A stretch of 64,000 bases of DNA, from assembly GCF_000365025.1 (NCBI RefSeq), contig NZ_KB823011.1, positions 62,001-126,000 of the forward strand, given 5' to 3'. Under the pieces are notes generated by a model. The model was not told the DNA's origin. It did not search any database and saw only the letters and a list, made by a program, of their open reading frames with translations. This document shows positions 17,601-25,935 of the stretch, one piece after another. Source of the DNA: Robiginitomaculum antarcticum DSM 21748 (GTDB lineage Bacteria; Pseudomonadota; Alphaproteobacteria; Caulobacterales; Maricaulaceae). Made by a program: the position numbers and the translations under genes. Every line of letters begins with the position of its first letter. Within the stretch, counting starts at the first letter, position 1.

Positions 17601-18006
17601 ACCTGTAATTGATACCGCGGTCCCTGCGTCCGGCGCTTTGCCGTGGATCGAGATTTTGGAGTGGGGGCAAGCGCTCTTATCCGGAGGCTTAATCCTGACA
17701 GGTACATTTTTCGTGCTGGCGGGGGCCATTGGCGTTTTGCGCATGCCGGATTTTTTCACCCGCATCCATGCCGCTGGTATGACCGATACGATGGGCGCGG
17801 AATTTATTCTTTTGGGTCTGGTCGTTCAGGCCGGATTTACGCAGTTAAGCTTGAAATTGCTCTTAGTGGCCTTTTTCCTTTTTGTGACGTCTCCGACCGC
17901 CACACATGCGATTGCTCATGCGGCGCATTTGTCCGGTCTCAAGCCCAGACTTGGCCGGTATCAAGCCCCGGATCTTGAAGATATTGGTAAAGGTGACAGG
18001 TCATGA
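17593..18006 (+). CDS. mrpG: Mrp antiporter subunit G
   Basis: A 137-residue subunit with three helices. The family core GAIGVLRMPDFFTRIHAAGMTDTMG is intact (about 48-72). The GTG start at 17593 is preferred because GGAGG lies 5 bases upstream and it keeps the overlap with mrpF to 8 bases; upstream in-frame ATG codons would run 45 bases further into mrpF. The stop overlaps the next start (ATGA). The N-terminal extension of about 25 residues before the first helix is longer than in most relatives. Confidence 0.9.
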   Translation: MAEPVIDTAVPASGALPWIEILEWGQALLSGGLILTGTFFVLAGAIGVLRMPDFFTRIHAAGMTDTMGAEFILLGLVVQAGFTQLSLKLLLVAFFLFVTSPTATHAIAHAAHLSGLKPRLGRYQAPDLEDIGKGDRS

Positions 18007-18758
18007 TGTTCGCCGAAGCTGCACATATCGGCGCGCATGTTGTGCCCATGATTATTCTCGATATCGGCCTGATGGCGATGCTTGTCGTGGTCGGGTTTGC
18101 AATTGTGCGTATGCGCTCGCTCTTCGCGGTCGTCATGCTCCAAGGCGTTTACAGCTTGATTTGCGCGGCGTGGTTTGTCTCGCTGGACGCTGTTGATGTC
18201 GCCTTTACCGAGGCCGCCGTCGGCGCGGGCATATCGACGGTTTTAATGCTGGGGGCGATGCTCCTTACGGATAAAACGTCCAGCGAAGTGCCTGTGCAGC
18301 GCGCGGTTGGACCGCTTTTGATTGTGCTTTTTACCGGCGCGGCCATGCTCTATGCCGTTCCGGATATGCCCGCCTATGGAGACAAAGACAGCGCCGTCAA
18401 TACTGGCGTTGGCATGCAATATATGACAGTGACGCCGGAGCAGATTGAAGTGCCTAATGTCGTCACCGCCGTACTTGCCAGCTATCGAAGCTATGATACA
18501 ATGGGCGAAACGGTAGTAATTTTTATGGCCGGTCTGGGCGTGCTTTTGCTTCTGGGTCTGAACGGGAATGCGGGTCGCTGGACCGCCCAAGTGCAGGGCG
18601 TCAATCTTTCGTGTGACCGGGCACCTGCGGCGGAAGTGCTCCCCACACCGCGCGCCAAACCCAAAACCACCCCGGATGAGGTGCGGCCTGACGCAGCGCC
18701 GCCCAAGCCCAAGTCTAAGCCTAAGCCTAAGCCTAAGCCAAGAGGGGGAACGTCATGA
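18003..18758 (+). CDS. MrpA C-terminal-like / MbhD-MbhE-type antiporter subunit with KP-repeat tail
   Basis: A 251-residue membrane protein corresponding to the C-terminal part of full-length MrpA (DUF4040/MbhD plus MbhE). It has helices at about 15-80 with ALTEAAVG-like chemistry (DVAFTEAAVGAGISTVLMLGAMLL), then the MbhE-like segment NVVTAVLASYRSYDTMGETVVIFMAGLGVLLLLG. The last 55 residues are unusual: a Pro-rich linker ending in KPKSKPKPKPKPRGG, coded by tandem AAGCCT units. In Bacillus this region is fused to a NuoL-like domain; here it is separate. It is coupled by ATGA overlaps on both sides. Confidence 0.85.
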   Translation: MMFAEAAHIGAHVVPMIILDIGLMAMLVVVGFAIVRMRSLFAVVMLQGVYSLICAAWFVSLDAVDVAFTEAAVGAGISTVLMLGAMLLTDKTSSEVPVQRAVGPLLIVLFTGAAMLYAVPDMPAYGDKDSAVNTGVGMQYMTVTPEQIEVPNVVTAVLASYRSYDTMGETVVIFMAGLGVLLLLGLNGNAGRWTAQVQGVNLSCDRAPAAEVLPTPRAKPKTTPDEVRPDAAPPKPKSKPKPKPKPRGGTS

Positions 18759-19204
18759 ACTCCCATATTATTCTTCGTGTGGTCGGGAAATTCCTCATTC
18801 CGCTGATCATTATATTTGGCCTTTATGTTCATTTTCACGGTGATTTCGGCCCGGGCGGCGGGTTTCAGGCGGGCGTCATTGTTGCTGCGGGCGTGATTCT
18901 TTATGCGCTTCTGTTTGGCTTGAAGGCGTGCAAGCAGGCCGTGCCGCCAAGCTGGATTCGTATCGGTATGACCGTGGGCGTTTTGTTTTATGTTGGAACG
19001 GGTCTCGTGACATGGATGCTGGGGGGAAAGTTTCTGGACTTCGACGTATTGCATCCTGCAACCGACCACCCGCTGGGGCAGCATATCGGTATTATTTTTG
19101 TTGAACTGGGCGTGCTGTTTACTGTGGCGACGGTCATGGTGGCTATATTCTATGCCTTCGGTTCACGGCAGCCGCAGATCATGGATGACGAGAAGGATTT
19201 TTAA
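18755..19204 (+). CDS. mrpB: Mrp antiporter subunit B (MnhB family)
   Basis: A 149-residue membrane protein with four helices. It shows the MnhB signature FLIPLIIIFGLYVHFHGDFGPGGGFQAGVI (about 14-43) and a late IIFVELGVLFTVATVMVAIFYAF helix. It overlaps the preceding gene by ATGA and the next start by one base. It is a conserved core part of the Mrp complex. Confidence 0.93.
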   Translation: MNSHIILRVVGKFLIPLIIIFGLYVHFHGDFGPGGGFQAGVIVAAGVILYALLFGLKACKQAVPPSWIRIGMTVGVLFYVGTGLVTWMLGGKFLDFDVLHPATDHPLGQHIGIIFVELGVLFTVATVMVAIFYAFGSRQPQIMDDEKDF

Positions 19205-19671
19205 TGTTCTCTGAATTCATCACTCATTTTAATTATATTGTCGTTATTATTTTAATGATGACAGGACTCTATGTCGTGTTCTCGGCCAGTAATATGATCA
19301 AAAAGCTAGTGGGCTTGTCAGTCTTTCAAACCTCGGTTTTCCTTCTTTACATCACTATGGGTAAAGTTACCGGCGGGGTTCCGCCGATTATTGAAGGCCT
19401 GCATGGTGGCGATTACGGCCCTGAAAACGGCGCGGGACACGGCGCGGAGGCCGCCGGACAAGCGGCGGAGATATTATACTCCAATCCCCTGCCGCATGTG
19501 TTGATCCTGACGGCAATTGTCGTCGGGGTCGCTACGCTCGCGGTCGGACTGGCACTGGTTGTGCGCATTCGCGAAGTCTATGGCACAATTGAAGAAGTGG
19601 AAATTGATCGCCTGAATTATGCCTTTAATATGGACGGCGTTGATGAAGCGGCGTCCGGGGAGACGCCATGA
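19204..19671 (+). CDS. mrpC: Mrp antiporter subunit C (NuoK-like)
   Basis: A 155-residue membrane protein with three helices (about 8-25, 34-55 and 98-122), homologous to complex I subunit NuoK. Conserved segments are GLYVVFSASNMIKKLVGLSVFQTSVFL and LPHVLILTAIVVGVATLAVGLALVVRI. A glycine/acid-rich loop (HGGDYGPENGAGHGAEAAG, about 68-87) between helices 2 and 3 is longer than in Bacillus MrpC. The start is one base inside mrpB and the stop overlaps mrpD. Confidence 0.93.
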   Translation: MFSEFITHFNYIVVIILMMTGLYVVFSASNMIKKLVGLSVFQTSVFLLYITMGKVTGGVPPIIEGLHGGDYGPENGAGHGAEAAGQAAEILYSNPLPHVLILTAIVVGVATLAVGLALVVRIREVYGTIEEVEIDRLNYAFNMDGVDEAASGETP

Positions 19672-21188
19672 GCACATTTTTAACGGGATGGCTCAGCGCT
19701 GAAGCTCCGGTTCTCATCGTTGTTCTGCCGTTGGTTATGGCCGCGTTTTGCGCTGTTATGCCGAAAGATAAAATTGCGTGGATTATCACGCTGATCACCA
19801 CACTGATCTGCGCTGTGCTGGCTTTTGATATTGTCTTGCAGGTTCAAAGCGCCGGCGTGCTCAGCTATGCGCTCGGTGGATGGGATCCGCCTTTCGGGAT
19901 CGAATACCGCATTGACGGTCTGAACGCCCCGGTCGTGCTTTTAATTAGCGCCATTGGCGTCATTTGTACGCTTTACGCGCTGCGCAGTACGGATGCTGAG
20001 ATCGAGCCGAAAAAACGCGCGCCGTTTTATGCGGCGTTTCTCGTGGCCTTCGCCGGATTGCTGGGCATGGTCGTGACGGGCGATGCGTTCAACGTTTTTG
20101 TCTTCCTCGAAGTATCGTCCATTTCGACTTACGTTCTTGTCGCGATGGGGGCCAGCCGCGACCGCCGTGCGCTGAACAGCGCTTATAATTACCTTATTCT
20201 CGGCTCGATTGGCGCAACCTTTTTTGTTATCGGCGTCGGCTTTCTCTATATGGAAACCGGGACGCTCAATATGATGGATATGGCAGACCAACTGGCCGTT
20301 ACTGCGGACGGATCGCGCGTCGCGCAACTGGCCTTTGCCTTTATCGTCGTCGGCTTAGGCCTTAAACTAGCGATGTTCCCGCTGCATCTCTGGCTGCCCG
20401 GCGCTTATGCTTATGCGCCAACAGCGATCACAGCCTTTCTGGCGGCAACTGCGACGAAAGCGGCGCTTTACCTGTTGCTGCGCTTTGTCTTTACGGTGTT
20501 TGATCCCAGCCTGGCCTTTATCGGCGCGACGTTGACCTGGCTTCTTGCCGTATTGGGCGTGGTCGGGATGTTTGTCGCTTCGTTTCAAGCCATATTTCAG
20601 ACCGATGCGCGGCGCGTACTCGCATATAGCTCCGTCGCGCAAATAGGATACATACTGCTTGGCGTAGGGATGGGCACAACGCTGGGGGTTAGCGCAGGTT
20701 ATGTCCATCTGATCAATCACGGCATCATCAAGGGCGCTTTATTTCTTGCGCTCGGCGCATTTTGGTACCGCTATGGCATTAAACGCGTTTCCGATTTTAA
20801 CGGTTTGGGCAAACTCATGCCGTGGACAATGAGCGCTTTTACGATTGCCGCGCTAGCGCTGATCGGAATTCCGGGCACAGCCGGATTTGTGTCTAAATTC
20901 CAGCTCTTAACCGCAGCTGCTGATAATGGCTGGTGGTGGGCTGTCGGCGCTGTCGTGGTGACGTCTATTCTGGCCGTGATCTATATGGGGCGCATGTTGG
21001 AGGCCGCATGGTTACAGCCTGCGCCGCTTGTGAACGGAAAACCTGTTGCGAGCCGTGAAGCCCCTTGGCCGATGATGGTCGGCCTTTGGGTTCTGGCTAT
21101 CGCCTCTCTAGTCTTCGGCATTATGCCGGCCTGGCCGTTAGAGCTGGCCAGCGGCGCGGCGCAAGTCATGTTGGGAGGCGGGCTATGA
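19668..21188 (+). CDS. mrpD: Mrp antiporter subunit D (NuoL/M/N-like), first of three
   Basis: A 506-residue polytopic subunit related to complex I proton pumps, with about 14 helices. The key glutamate lies in VFVFLEVSSISTYVLVAMGA (helix 5) and the lysine region in GLKLAMFPLHLWLPGAYAYAPT (helix 7). The next helix pair ATKAALYLLLRFVF also carries the conserved lysine. The late histidine-rich motif YVHLINHGIIKGALFLALG is present. It couples cation movement to protons with MrpA-like partners. It overlaps the next gene by ATGA. Confidence 0.93.
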   Translation: MSTFLTGWLSAEAPVLIVVLPLVMAAFCAVMPKDKIAWIITLITTLICAVLAFDIVLQVQSAGVLSYALGGWDPPFGIEYRIDGLNAPVVLLISAIGVICTLYALRSTDAEIEPKKRAPFYAAFLVAFAGLLGMVVTGDAFNVFVFLEVSSISTYVLVAMGASRDRRALNSAYNYLILGSIGATFFVIGVGFLYMETGTLNMMDMADQLAVTADGSRVAQLAFAFIVVGLGLKLAMFPLHLWLPGAYAYAPTAITAFLAATATKAALYLLLRFVFTVFDPSLAFIGATLTWLLAVLGVVGMFVASFQAIFQTDARRVLAYSSVAQIGYILLGVGMGTTLGVSAGYVHLINHGIIKGALFLALGAFWYRYGIKRVSDFNGLGKLMPWTMSAFTIAALALIGIPGTAGFVSKFQLLTAAADNGWWWAVGAVVVTSILAVIYMGRMLEAAWLQPAPLVNGKPVASREAPWPMMVGLWVLAIASLVFGIMPAWPLELASGAAQVMLGGGL

Positions 21189-22660
21189 GTTACGGTCCTG
21201 AAATGGCGCTCTGGCTGCTGTTGATTATCCCGGCGCTGGCTGCGGCGCTCATCCCTATGGCGGGCAAAGCCCCAAATATTCGCGAAGCCATTACGCTTAT
21301 CGCGGGCGCTGCGCTTCTCGCCAATGTGATCTATCTGGTCCGCCTTGTCGGGCTGGGCGAGCGTCCTGAAATCCTGCTTGTGCCTTTTGCGGGGCCACTG
21401 GATATCAAGCTGACACTTGAGCCGCTCGGCGCCATATTTGCGGCCATTGCCAGTTCGCTCTGGATCGTCAATTCGCTCTTCACCGTGGGCTATATGCGCG
21501 GCAATAATGAGAAAAATCAGACGCGGTTTTATACCTATGTAGCGATCGCGATTGCCGCTGCCATGGGTATTGCGGCTGCGGGCAATCTGATTACGCTTTT
21601 TGTCTTTTACGAAGCGCTCACCCTGTCGACCTACCCGCTTGTAACCCATAAAGGCGATGCCAAAGCCCGTCGCGGCGGCCGGATATATCTAGGCATATTA
21701 ATGGCCACCTCGCTCGGCCTTTTGCTGCCCGCCATTATCGGGACTTATTATTTTGCGGGAACGACAGACTTTGCTGTCGGTGGATTGTTTAACGGCGCTA
21801 TCGGGACAGGCGTGGCCAGCGTGCTGCTTTTACTGTTCGCCTTCGGGATTGGCAAAGCGGCGCTTATGCCCGTCCATATGTGGCTACCCAATGCTATGGT
21901 TGCTCCGACGCCGGTCTCTGCGCTGCTCCACGCTGTCGCCGTGGTTAAGGCGGGCGTGTTCACCATGCTCAAAGTTGTGCTCTATGTTTTCGGCCCTGAC
22001 CTCGTGAGCCAAACCGGAGCAGGGACGTTTCTGGCGTGGCTGGCGGCTTTCTCCATCGTCGCAGCGTCAATTATTGCGCTTCGCAAAGACAATCTCAAAG
22101 CCCGGCTGGCCTATTCCACTGTGTCGCAACTGTCTTATATTACGCTAGGGGCGATGATTGCCGCGCCCGCAGCCCTGATGGGCGGCGGCCTTCAGATTGT
22201 GATGCATGCCTGGGGGAAAATTACATTATTCATGTGTGCTGGCGCGATTTACACCGCCGTAAAACGCACAGAGGTCAGTCAGCTTGACGGCCTTGGGCGC
22301 AAGATGCCGTGGGTTTTTGGCGCTTTTCTGGTGGGCAGTGCGTCCATTATTGGCTTGCCGCCTCTGGGGGGGTCATGGCCGAAATTCATGTTGATGGTCG
22401 GCGCGATCGATGCCGGCAAAGCCGTGCTTATCGCCGCGCTAATCCTGTCGAGCCTTCTCAACGTGGCCTATCTTATGCCGGTGGCTATTCGCGGATTTCT
22501 GAAGCCCGCCAATGATCCGGCTGCGGACGCCGCCATTGTGCAGCCAATATGGGTGGTTATTCCCCCCGTAATTACGGCGGCAGGCGCTTTTATCTTATTT
22601 TTCTTTGCGGGTGATATTATCGATTATCTTCGTCCCGTCCTTCCTGCAGGAGGGCTGTAG
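21185..22660 (+). CDS. Mrp antiporter NuoL/M/N-like subunit, second of three
   Basis: A 491-residue polytopic membrane protein of the proton-translocating quinone-oxidoreductase family. The glutamate is in LFVFYEALTLSTYPLV. The lysine region is GKAALMPVHMWLPNAMVAPTPVSALLHA, followed by VVKAGVF and the late LRKDNLKARLAYSTVSQLSY segment. Its motifs are the closest of the three to MrpA/NuoL. Together with the separate MbhD/E-type protein it probably replaces the N-terminal half of a full MrpA. The ATG at 21185 forms an ATGA overlap with the preceding stop; longer in-frame starts would lie inside mrpD. Confidence 0.9.
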   Translation: MSYGPEMALWLLLIIPALAAALIPMAGKAPNIREAITLIAGAALLANVIYLVRLVGLGERPEILLVPFAGPLDIKLTLEPLGAIFAAIASSLWIVNSLFTVGYMRGNNEKNQTRFYTYVAIAIAAAMGIAAAGNLITLFVFYEALTLSTYPLVTHKGDAKARRGGRIYLGILMATSLGLLLPAIIGTYYFAGTTDFAVGGLFNGAIGTGVASVLLLLFAFGIGKAALMPVHMWLPNAMVAPTPVSALLHAVAVVKAGVFTMLKVVLYVFGPDLVSQTGAGTFLAWLAAFSIVAASIIALRKDNLKARLAYSTVSQLSYITLGAMIAAPAALMGGGLQIVMHAWGKITLFMCAGAIYTAVKRTEVSQLDGLGRKMPWVFGAFLVGSASIIGLPPLGGSWPKFMLMVGAIDAGKAVLIAALILSSLLNVAYLMPVAIRGFLKPANDPAADAAIVQPIWVVIPPVITAAGAFILFFFAGDIIDYLRPVLPAGGL

Positions 22661-22662
22661 TT

Positions 22663-23001
22663 ATGCATAAGCCTCACGATACACCTGAAAATCTTGATGA
22701 TATCCATCCGGTTTCAAAAAAGTTTTTGTGGCTGGCCAATCCCAAGGTGAAACGCAATTTCATCTGGTTCACTGTGGCCTGCCTTATCCTGACCGTCATC
22801 ATCGGTTATTTCTTCCCCGCCAAACATCCCGCGCCATGGGAGGGCGGGCTGCTTTACGCTATCAGCTTCGGCGTTATCGGATTTGTCGCTTATTCTATTG
22901 TTGTCTTTTCCGCATGGCCGCTCTTTCGCGCCTTGTCGCGCCCTGAAGATTATTACGGTGAAGATGATGATGATACGTTAAGCGGAGAAGATGATGTCTG
23001 A
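22663..23001 (+). CDS. Small two-helix membrane protein of the Mrp operon
   Basis: A 112-residue protein with two predicted helices (about 35-50 FIWFTVACLILTVIIGYFF and 65-85) and an acidic C-terminal tail (YYGEDDDDTLSGEDDV). It starts three bases after the second NuoL-like gene and overlaps the third, so it is part of the operon. I do not recognise a named family; proteins of this type occur in alphaproteobacterial Mrp clusters. It could be an accessory subunit that fits the extra NuoL-like subunit. The function is unknown. Confidence 0.75.
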   Translation: MHKPHDTPENLDDIHPVSKKFLWLANPKVKRNFIWFTVACLILTVIIGYFFPAKHPAPWEGGLLYAISFGVIGFVAYSIVVFSAWPLFRALSRPEDYYGEDDDDTLSGEDDV

Positions 23002-24733
23002 TCTGCTGATGACGATAAATCCGGGTCTGTTCATTATTGCGGCAGGCATGTTGTGCGCGCTCGTACCGCTACACAGCGTACGCAAAACCGTCATGATCCT
23101 GGCGCCAATTGTCGCCGCCTATGCGCTGTTTAAAGGGTATAGTGCGGGCATAGGCCTAGCCGGTGAGATGACAATTGCGGGCATTGATCTGACAACATAT
23201 CGTCTCGATCGATTATCGCTCATCTGGGGCTATGTGTTTTGTTTTGCCGGGCTTCTAAACGGCATATTTGCCTTTCACGAGAAAGCCCATATCAGCGATG
23301 CAAGCGCGCTGATCTATACTGGCGCGGGCCTCGGCGCGGTTATGGCGGGGGACCTGCTGACGCTGTTCCTGTTCTGGGAACTAACCGCCGTGTCCTCTGT
23401 CTTTCTGGTCTGGGCCGGCGGGCCGCGCGCTTATGCGGCGGGGCTGCGCTATCTGGGCATGCATGTCTTGTCGGGTGTATTATTACTTGCTGGCGCAATT
23501 ATGTATCAGAACTATTCCGGTACATTCTTCTTTGACGGCAATGAGATTGGCCTGGGCGTTCCAGGCGGCTGGCTGATGATGATAGGGATCGGTATCAAAG
23601 CCGGGTTTCCGCTTTTGCATACATGGATCCAAGATGCCTATCCCAAGGCGAGCGTAACCGGCACGGTGGTGCTGGCAACTTTCTCGACCAAAATGGCGAT
23701 CTACGCGCTTGCGCGAGGTTTTGCCGGTGAGGAAATCCTGATCTATATCGGCGCAGTCATGACGCTCTTCCCGGTTTTCTTTGCGGTGATTGAAAACGAT
23801 CTGCGTAAGGTTCTGGCCTATAGCCTGAATAACCAGCTCGGCTTTATGGTCTGCGGTATCGGTGTCGGTACGGCCATGGCGATGAACGGTGTTGCCGGAC
23901 AGGTCGTGCTGCACGTTATATTCAAAGCGCTCCTGTTTATGTCTATGGGCGCAGTTTTGCACCGCGTCGGGACAGCGAAGGCCAGCGAGCTAGGCGGTCT
24001 ATTCCGCACTATGCCGTGGACGACCATGGCGTGTCTGATTGGCGCAGCCTCTATTGCGGCTTTCCCAATGTTTGCGGCTTTCGTGACCAAAGCGATGATT
24101 ATCGCGGCCGTGTTCGAAGAGCATCACTACATCGTCTACCTCTGCCTGCTATTCGCCTCTGCCGGGGTGATGGAGCATAGTGGTATCAAGGTTCCGTATT
24201 TCGCATTTTTCTCTCATGATAGCGGTAAACGGCCCAAAGAGGCGCCGTGGAATATGCTGCTTGCTATGGGTCTGGCCAGCCTGTTCTGTATTGTTCTGGC
24301 GTGGCCATGGGGCGGTTATCAGATGCTCTATAATTTGATGCCTATGCCTGAAATCGCCGGTGAATATGTGCCCTACACAGTCAATCATGTGATCACGCAA
24401 TTGCAGCTTTTATTTGCAGCTATGTTCGCCTTTGCTCTGCTCAAACGGCTGGGTGTTTATCCGCCGGAGCGGCGCGCGCAAATTCTGGACTTTGACTGGC
24501 TGTGGCGTCGCCCCGCCGTTGCAACGCTCAAATGGATCGACGTTATGGGCGCGCGGGTGGAAGCTTATGGCGGCCTCACCGTGAAGCGCGGATGGTCCGG
24601 TATACAGCGCCGCCTGTTTGCCATGTTCAGTCCGGCGGGCGCGATGTCACAGGACGCGCCGTCGGGTATTGCGTCGGTTCTAACGGCGGCGATGCTTGGT
24701 CTGGCTATCGCGCTTTTGTATTTTGTAGGGTGA
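22991..24733 (+). CDS. Mrp antiporter NuoL/M/N-like subunit, third of three
   Basis: A 580-residue polytopic membrane protein, longer than the other two because of a C-terminal extension. It has the glutamate motif LFLFWELTAVSSVFLVW and the lysine region GIKAGFPLLHTWIQDAYPKASVTGTV, where the usual LPxA is replaced by IQDAYPKAS. VLATFSTKMAIYAL and the late LRKVLAYSLNNQLGFMV follow. A third antiporter-like subunit is typical of this split Mrp type. It is the last gene of the operon; the MucR gene starts two bases after its stop. ATG 22991 or 22994 can serve as start. Confidence 0.9.
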   Translation: MMSDLLMTINPGLFIIAAGMLCALVPLHSVRKTVMILAPIVAAYALFKGYSAGIGLAGEMTIAGIDLTTYRLDRLSLIWGYVFCFAGLLNGIFAFHEKAHISDASALIYTGAGLGAVMAGDLLTLFLFWELTAVSSVFLVWAGGPRAYAAGLRYLGMHVLSGVLLLAGAIMYQNYSGTFFFDGNEIGLGVPGGWLMMIGIGIKAGFPLLHTWIQDAYPKASVTGTVVLATFSTKMAIYALARGFAGEEILIYIGAVMTLFPVFFAVIENDLRKVLAYSLNNQLGFMVCGIGVGTAMAMNGVAGQVVLHVIFKALLFMSMGAVLHRVGTAKASELGGLFRTMPWTTMACLIGAASIAAFPMFAAFVTKAMIIAAVFEEHHYIVYLCLLFASAGVMEHSGIKVPYFAFFSHDSGKRPKEAPWNMLLAMGLASLFCIVLAWPWGGYQMLYNLMPMPEIAGEYVPYTVNHVITQLQLLFAAMFAFALLKRLGVYPPERRAQILDFDWLWRRPAVATLKWIDVMGARVEAYGGLTVKRGWSGIQRRLFAMFSPAGAMSQDAPSGIASVLTAAMLGLAIALLYFVG

Positions 24734-24734
24734 T

Positions 24735-25133
24735 ATGAGCAAGCCGGAATCTATACTCGATTTAACAGCGCAGATCGTATCGGCTTATGTAGGCAATAAT
24801 GCGTTATCGCCTGATGACGTTCCTGCATTTATTCAATCGACATATGAGGCCTTAATGGCGGCGCAGCACACGCCAAAACCTGAGCCGGAGAAAGCGCCGG
24901 TTCCGGCTGTGGCCATTGCTGACAGCCTGACCGAGGATTATCTGATCTGTCTGGAAGACGGCAAGCCGTTCAAATCGCTCAAGCGCCATTTGCGGACAAA
25001 ATTTGATATGACACCCGAAGCTTACCGTGAAAAATGGGGCCTGCCGCACGACTATCCTATGGTTGCGCCCAATTATGCCAAGGAGCGCTCAAAGCTGGCT
25101 AAGAAAATGGGATTGGGGAAGTCGGAAAGTTAG
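24735..25133 (+). CDS. MucR/Ros family transcriptional regulator with degenerate zinc site
   Basis: A 132-residue DNA-binding protein of the alphaproteobacterial MucR/Ros family, which represses many genes by binding AT-rich DNA. The N-terminal oligomerisation helix (ILDLTAQIVSAYVGNNALS) and the finger region EDYLICLEDGKPFKSLKRHLRTKFDMTPE are clear. In Ros the zinc ligands are Cys-x2-Cys-x9-His-x4-His; here they read C72, D75, H85, F90, so at least the last histidine is lost and the second cysteine is an aspartate. Some Mesorhizobium Ros homologues also lack normal ligands. It is placed right after the Mrp operon and may be co-transcribed. Confidence 0.9.
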   Translation: MSKPESILDLTAQIVSAYVGNNALSPDDVPAFIQSTYEALMAAQHTPKPEPEKAPVPAVAIADSLTEDYLICLEDGKPFKSLKRHLRTKFDMTPEAYREKWGLPHDYPMVAPNYAKERSKLAKKMGLGKSES

Positions 25134-25237
25134 ACTTTTTCAGCTCCGAGGTTTCCGAATCGGCTCCGTAACGAAATAGCGCATTATTTAGCCCTTTTTT
25201 AAAAGATTGAGACGCTCAGCGCTTGTGCGATTCAATT

Positions 25238-25255
25238 GGTTAATGATTATTAACC
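25238..25255. promoter_or_regulatory. Inverted repeat upstream of the PAS_5 gene
   Basis: The perfect palindromic arms GGTTAAT and ATTAACC are separated by GATT. The site lies 41 bases before the PAS_5 start codon and about 105 bases after mucR. It contains two TTAA half-sites six bases apart, one short of the classic CtrA spacing of seven. It is also AT-rich, as MucR targets are. It is likely an operator, but the regulator is uncertain. Confidence 0.45.
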
Positions 25256-25296
25256 TTATTAGTCCGGGGGGATTTCGGGCCAAGAGGGAAATAATC

Positions 25297-25806
25297 ATGT
25301 TGTCATCCAATGCCGCGCGTCATCAAATCATACTGCCCGAGCAGCGGGAAATTTATGATTATTGGCGCAGCAAATGCAAAGATGGCTGCCTGCCGAGCCG
25401 CCGCGATATCAACCCGCTCGATATTGCGGCGCACCTTCCCACACTGAGTTTTGTTGAGCCTGTTGGCGCAGCCGATGCGCGGCGGTTTCAATTCCGTCTC
25501 GCCGGGACGCGGTTCTGGGACATGTATCACCGTGAAATCACCGGGGACTTTGTTGATAATCTGCCTGAGGGAAGCCGGCGTGAGTATTGGTCGCGCGTCC
25601 TTGGCCGTGTGGCCGACCGTGGACGCCCCAGCGCAGGTGTGCAGCGCATGGCGGTCTCCGGACGTACCCATATGGCGCAGTTCTGGGTGCGCCTGCCGCT
25701 CGCCGATGACGGGCAAAATGTAGATATGATCCTCGGTTTTGACAAATTTGTCCGCTTGACTAAGACGAACTTAATGCCTGTGGAAAACACTGCACTTTAT
25801 GCATAA
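25297..25806 (+). CDS. PAS_5 domain protein
   Basis: A 169-residue protein of the PAS_5 (PF07310-type) family, common in alphaproteobacteria as stand-alone domains. Recognisable parts are the N-terminal helix EIYDYWRSKCKDGCLPSRRDINPLDIAAHLP, the core RRFQFRLAGTRFWDMYHREITGDFVD and the end strand DMILGFDKFVRL. The ATG at 25297 follows AGAGGGA; earlier in-frame starts run into the inverted repeat. It probably senses a ligand or a partner, but no output domain is present. It lies downstream of mucR and upstream of a DnaA-like gene. Confidence 0.8.
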   Translation: MLSSNAARHQIILPEQREIYDYWRSKCKDGCLPSRRDINPLDIAAHLPTLSFVEPVGAADARRFQFRLAGTRFWDMYHREITGDFVDNLPEGSRREYWSRVLGRVADRGRPSAGVQRMAVSGRTHMAQFWVRLPLADDGQNVDMILGFDKFVRLTKTNLMPVENTALYA

Positions 25807-25822
25807 AAACAATGACTTACCT

Positions 25823-25831
25823 TGTGGATAA
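25823..25831 (+). promoter_or_regulatory. Perfect DnaA box upstream of the DnaA domain-IV gene
   Basis: The 9-mer TGTGGATAA matches the DnaA box exactly. It lies in the 129-base gap in front of a gene for a stand-alone DnaA-type DNA-binding domain, 105 bases before its start. The gap otherwise holds an AT-rich stretch and a possible -10 (TATAGT, 25909-25914). Confidence 0.5.
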
Positions 25832-25935
25832 GCCTGTGAACCTCTACTCGCGCATAAGGCGACTGAAAATAAAAATAGGAAAATAATCCTCTTTTGATAA
25901 ATCTGCGTTATAGTGCCTTGAACAACGAGGCACCT

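Noticed and set aside
18700-18745. Tandem AAGCCT repeats as a mobile-element end or CRISPR-like array
   Set aside because: They are in frame and encode a Lys-Pro tail; there are no spacers or inverted ends.
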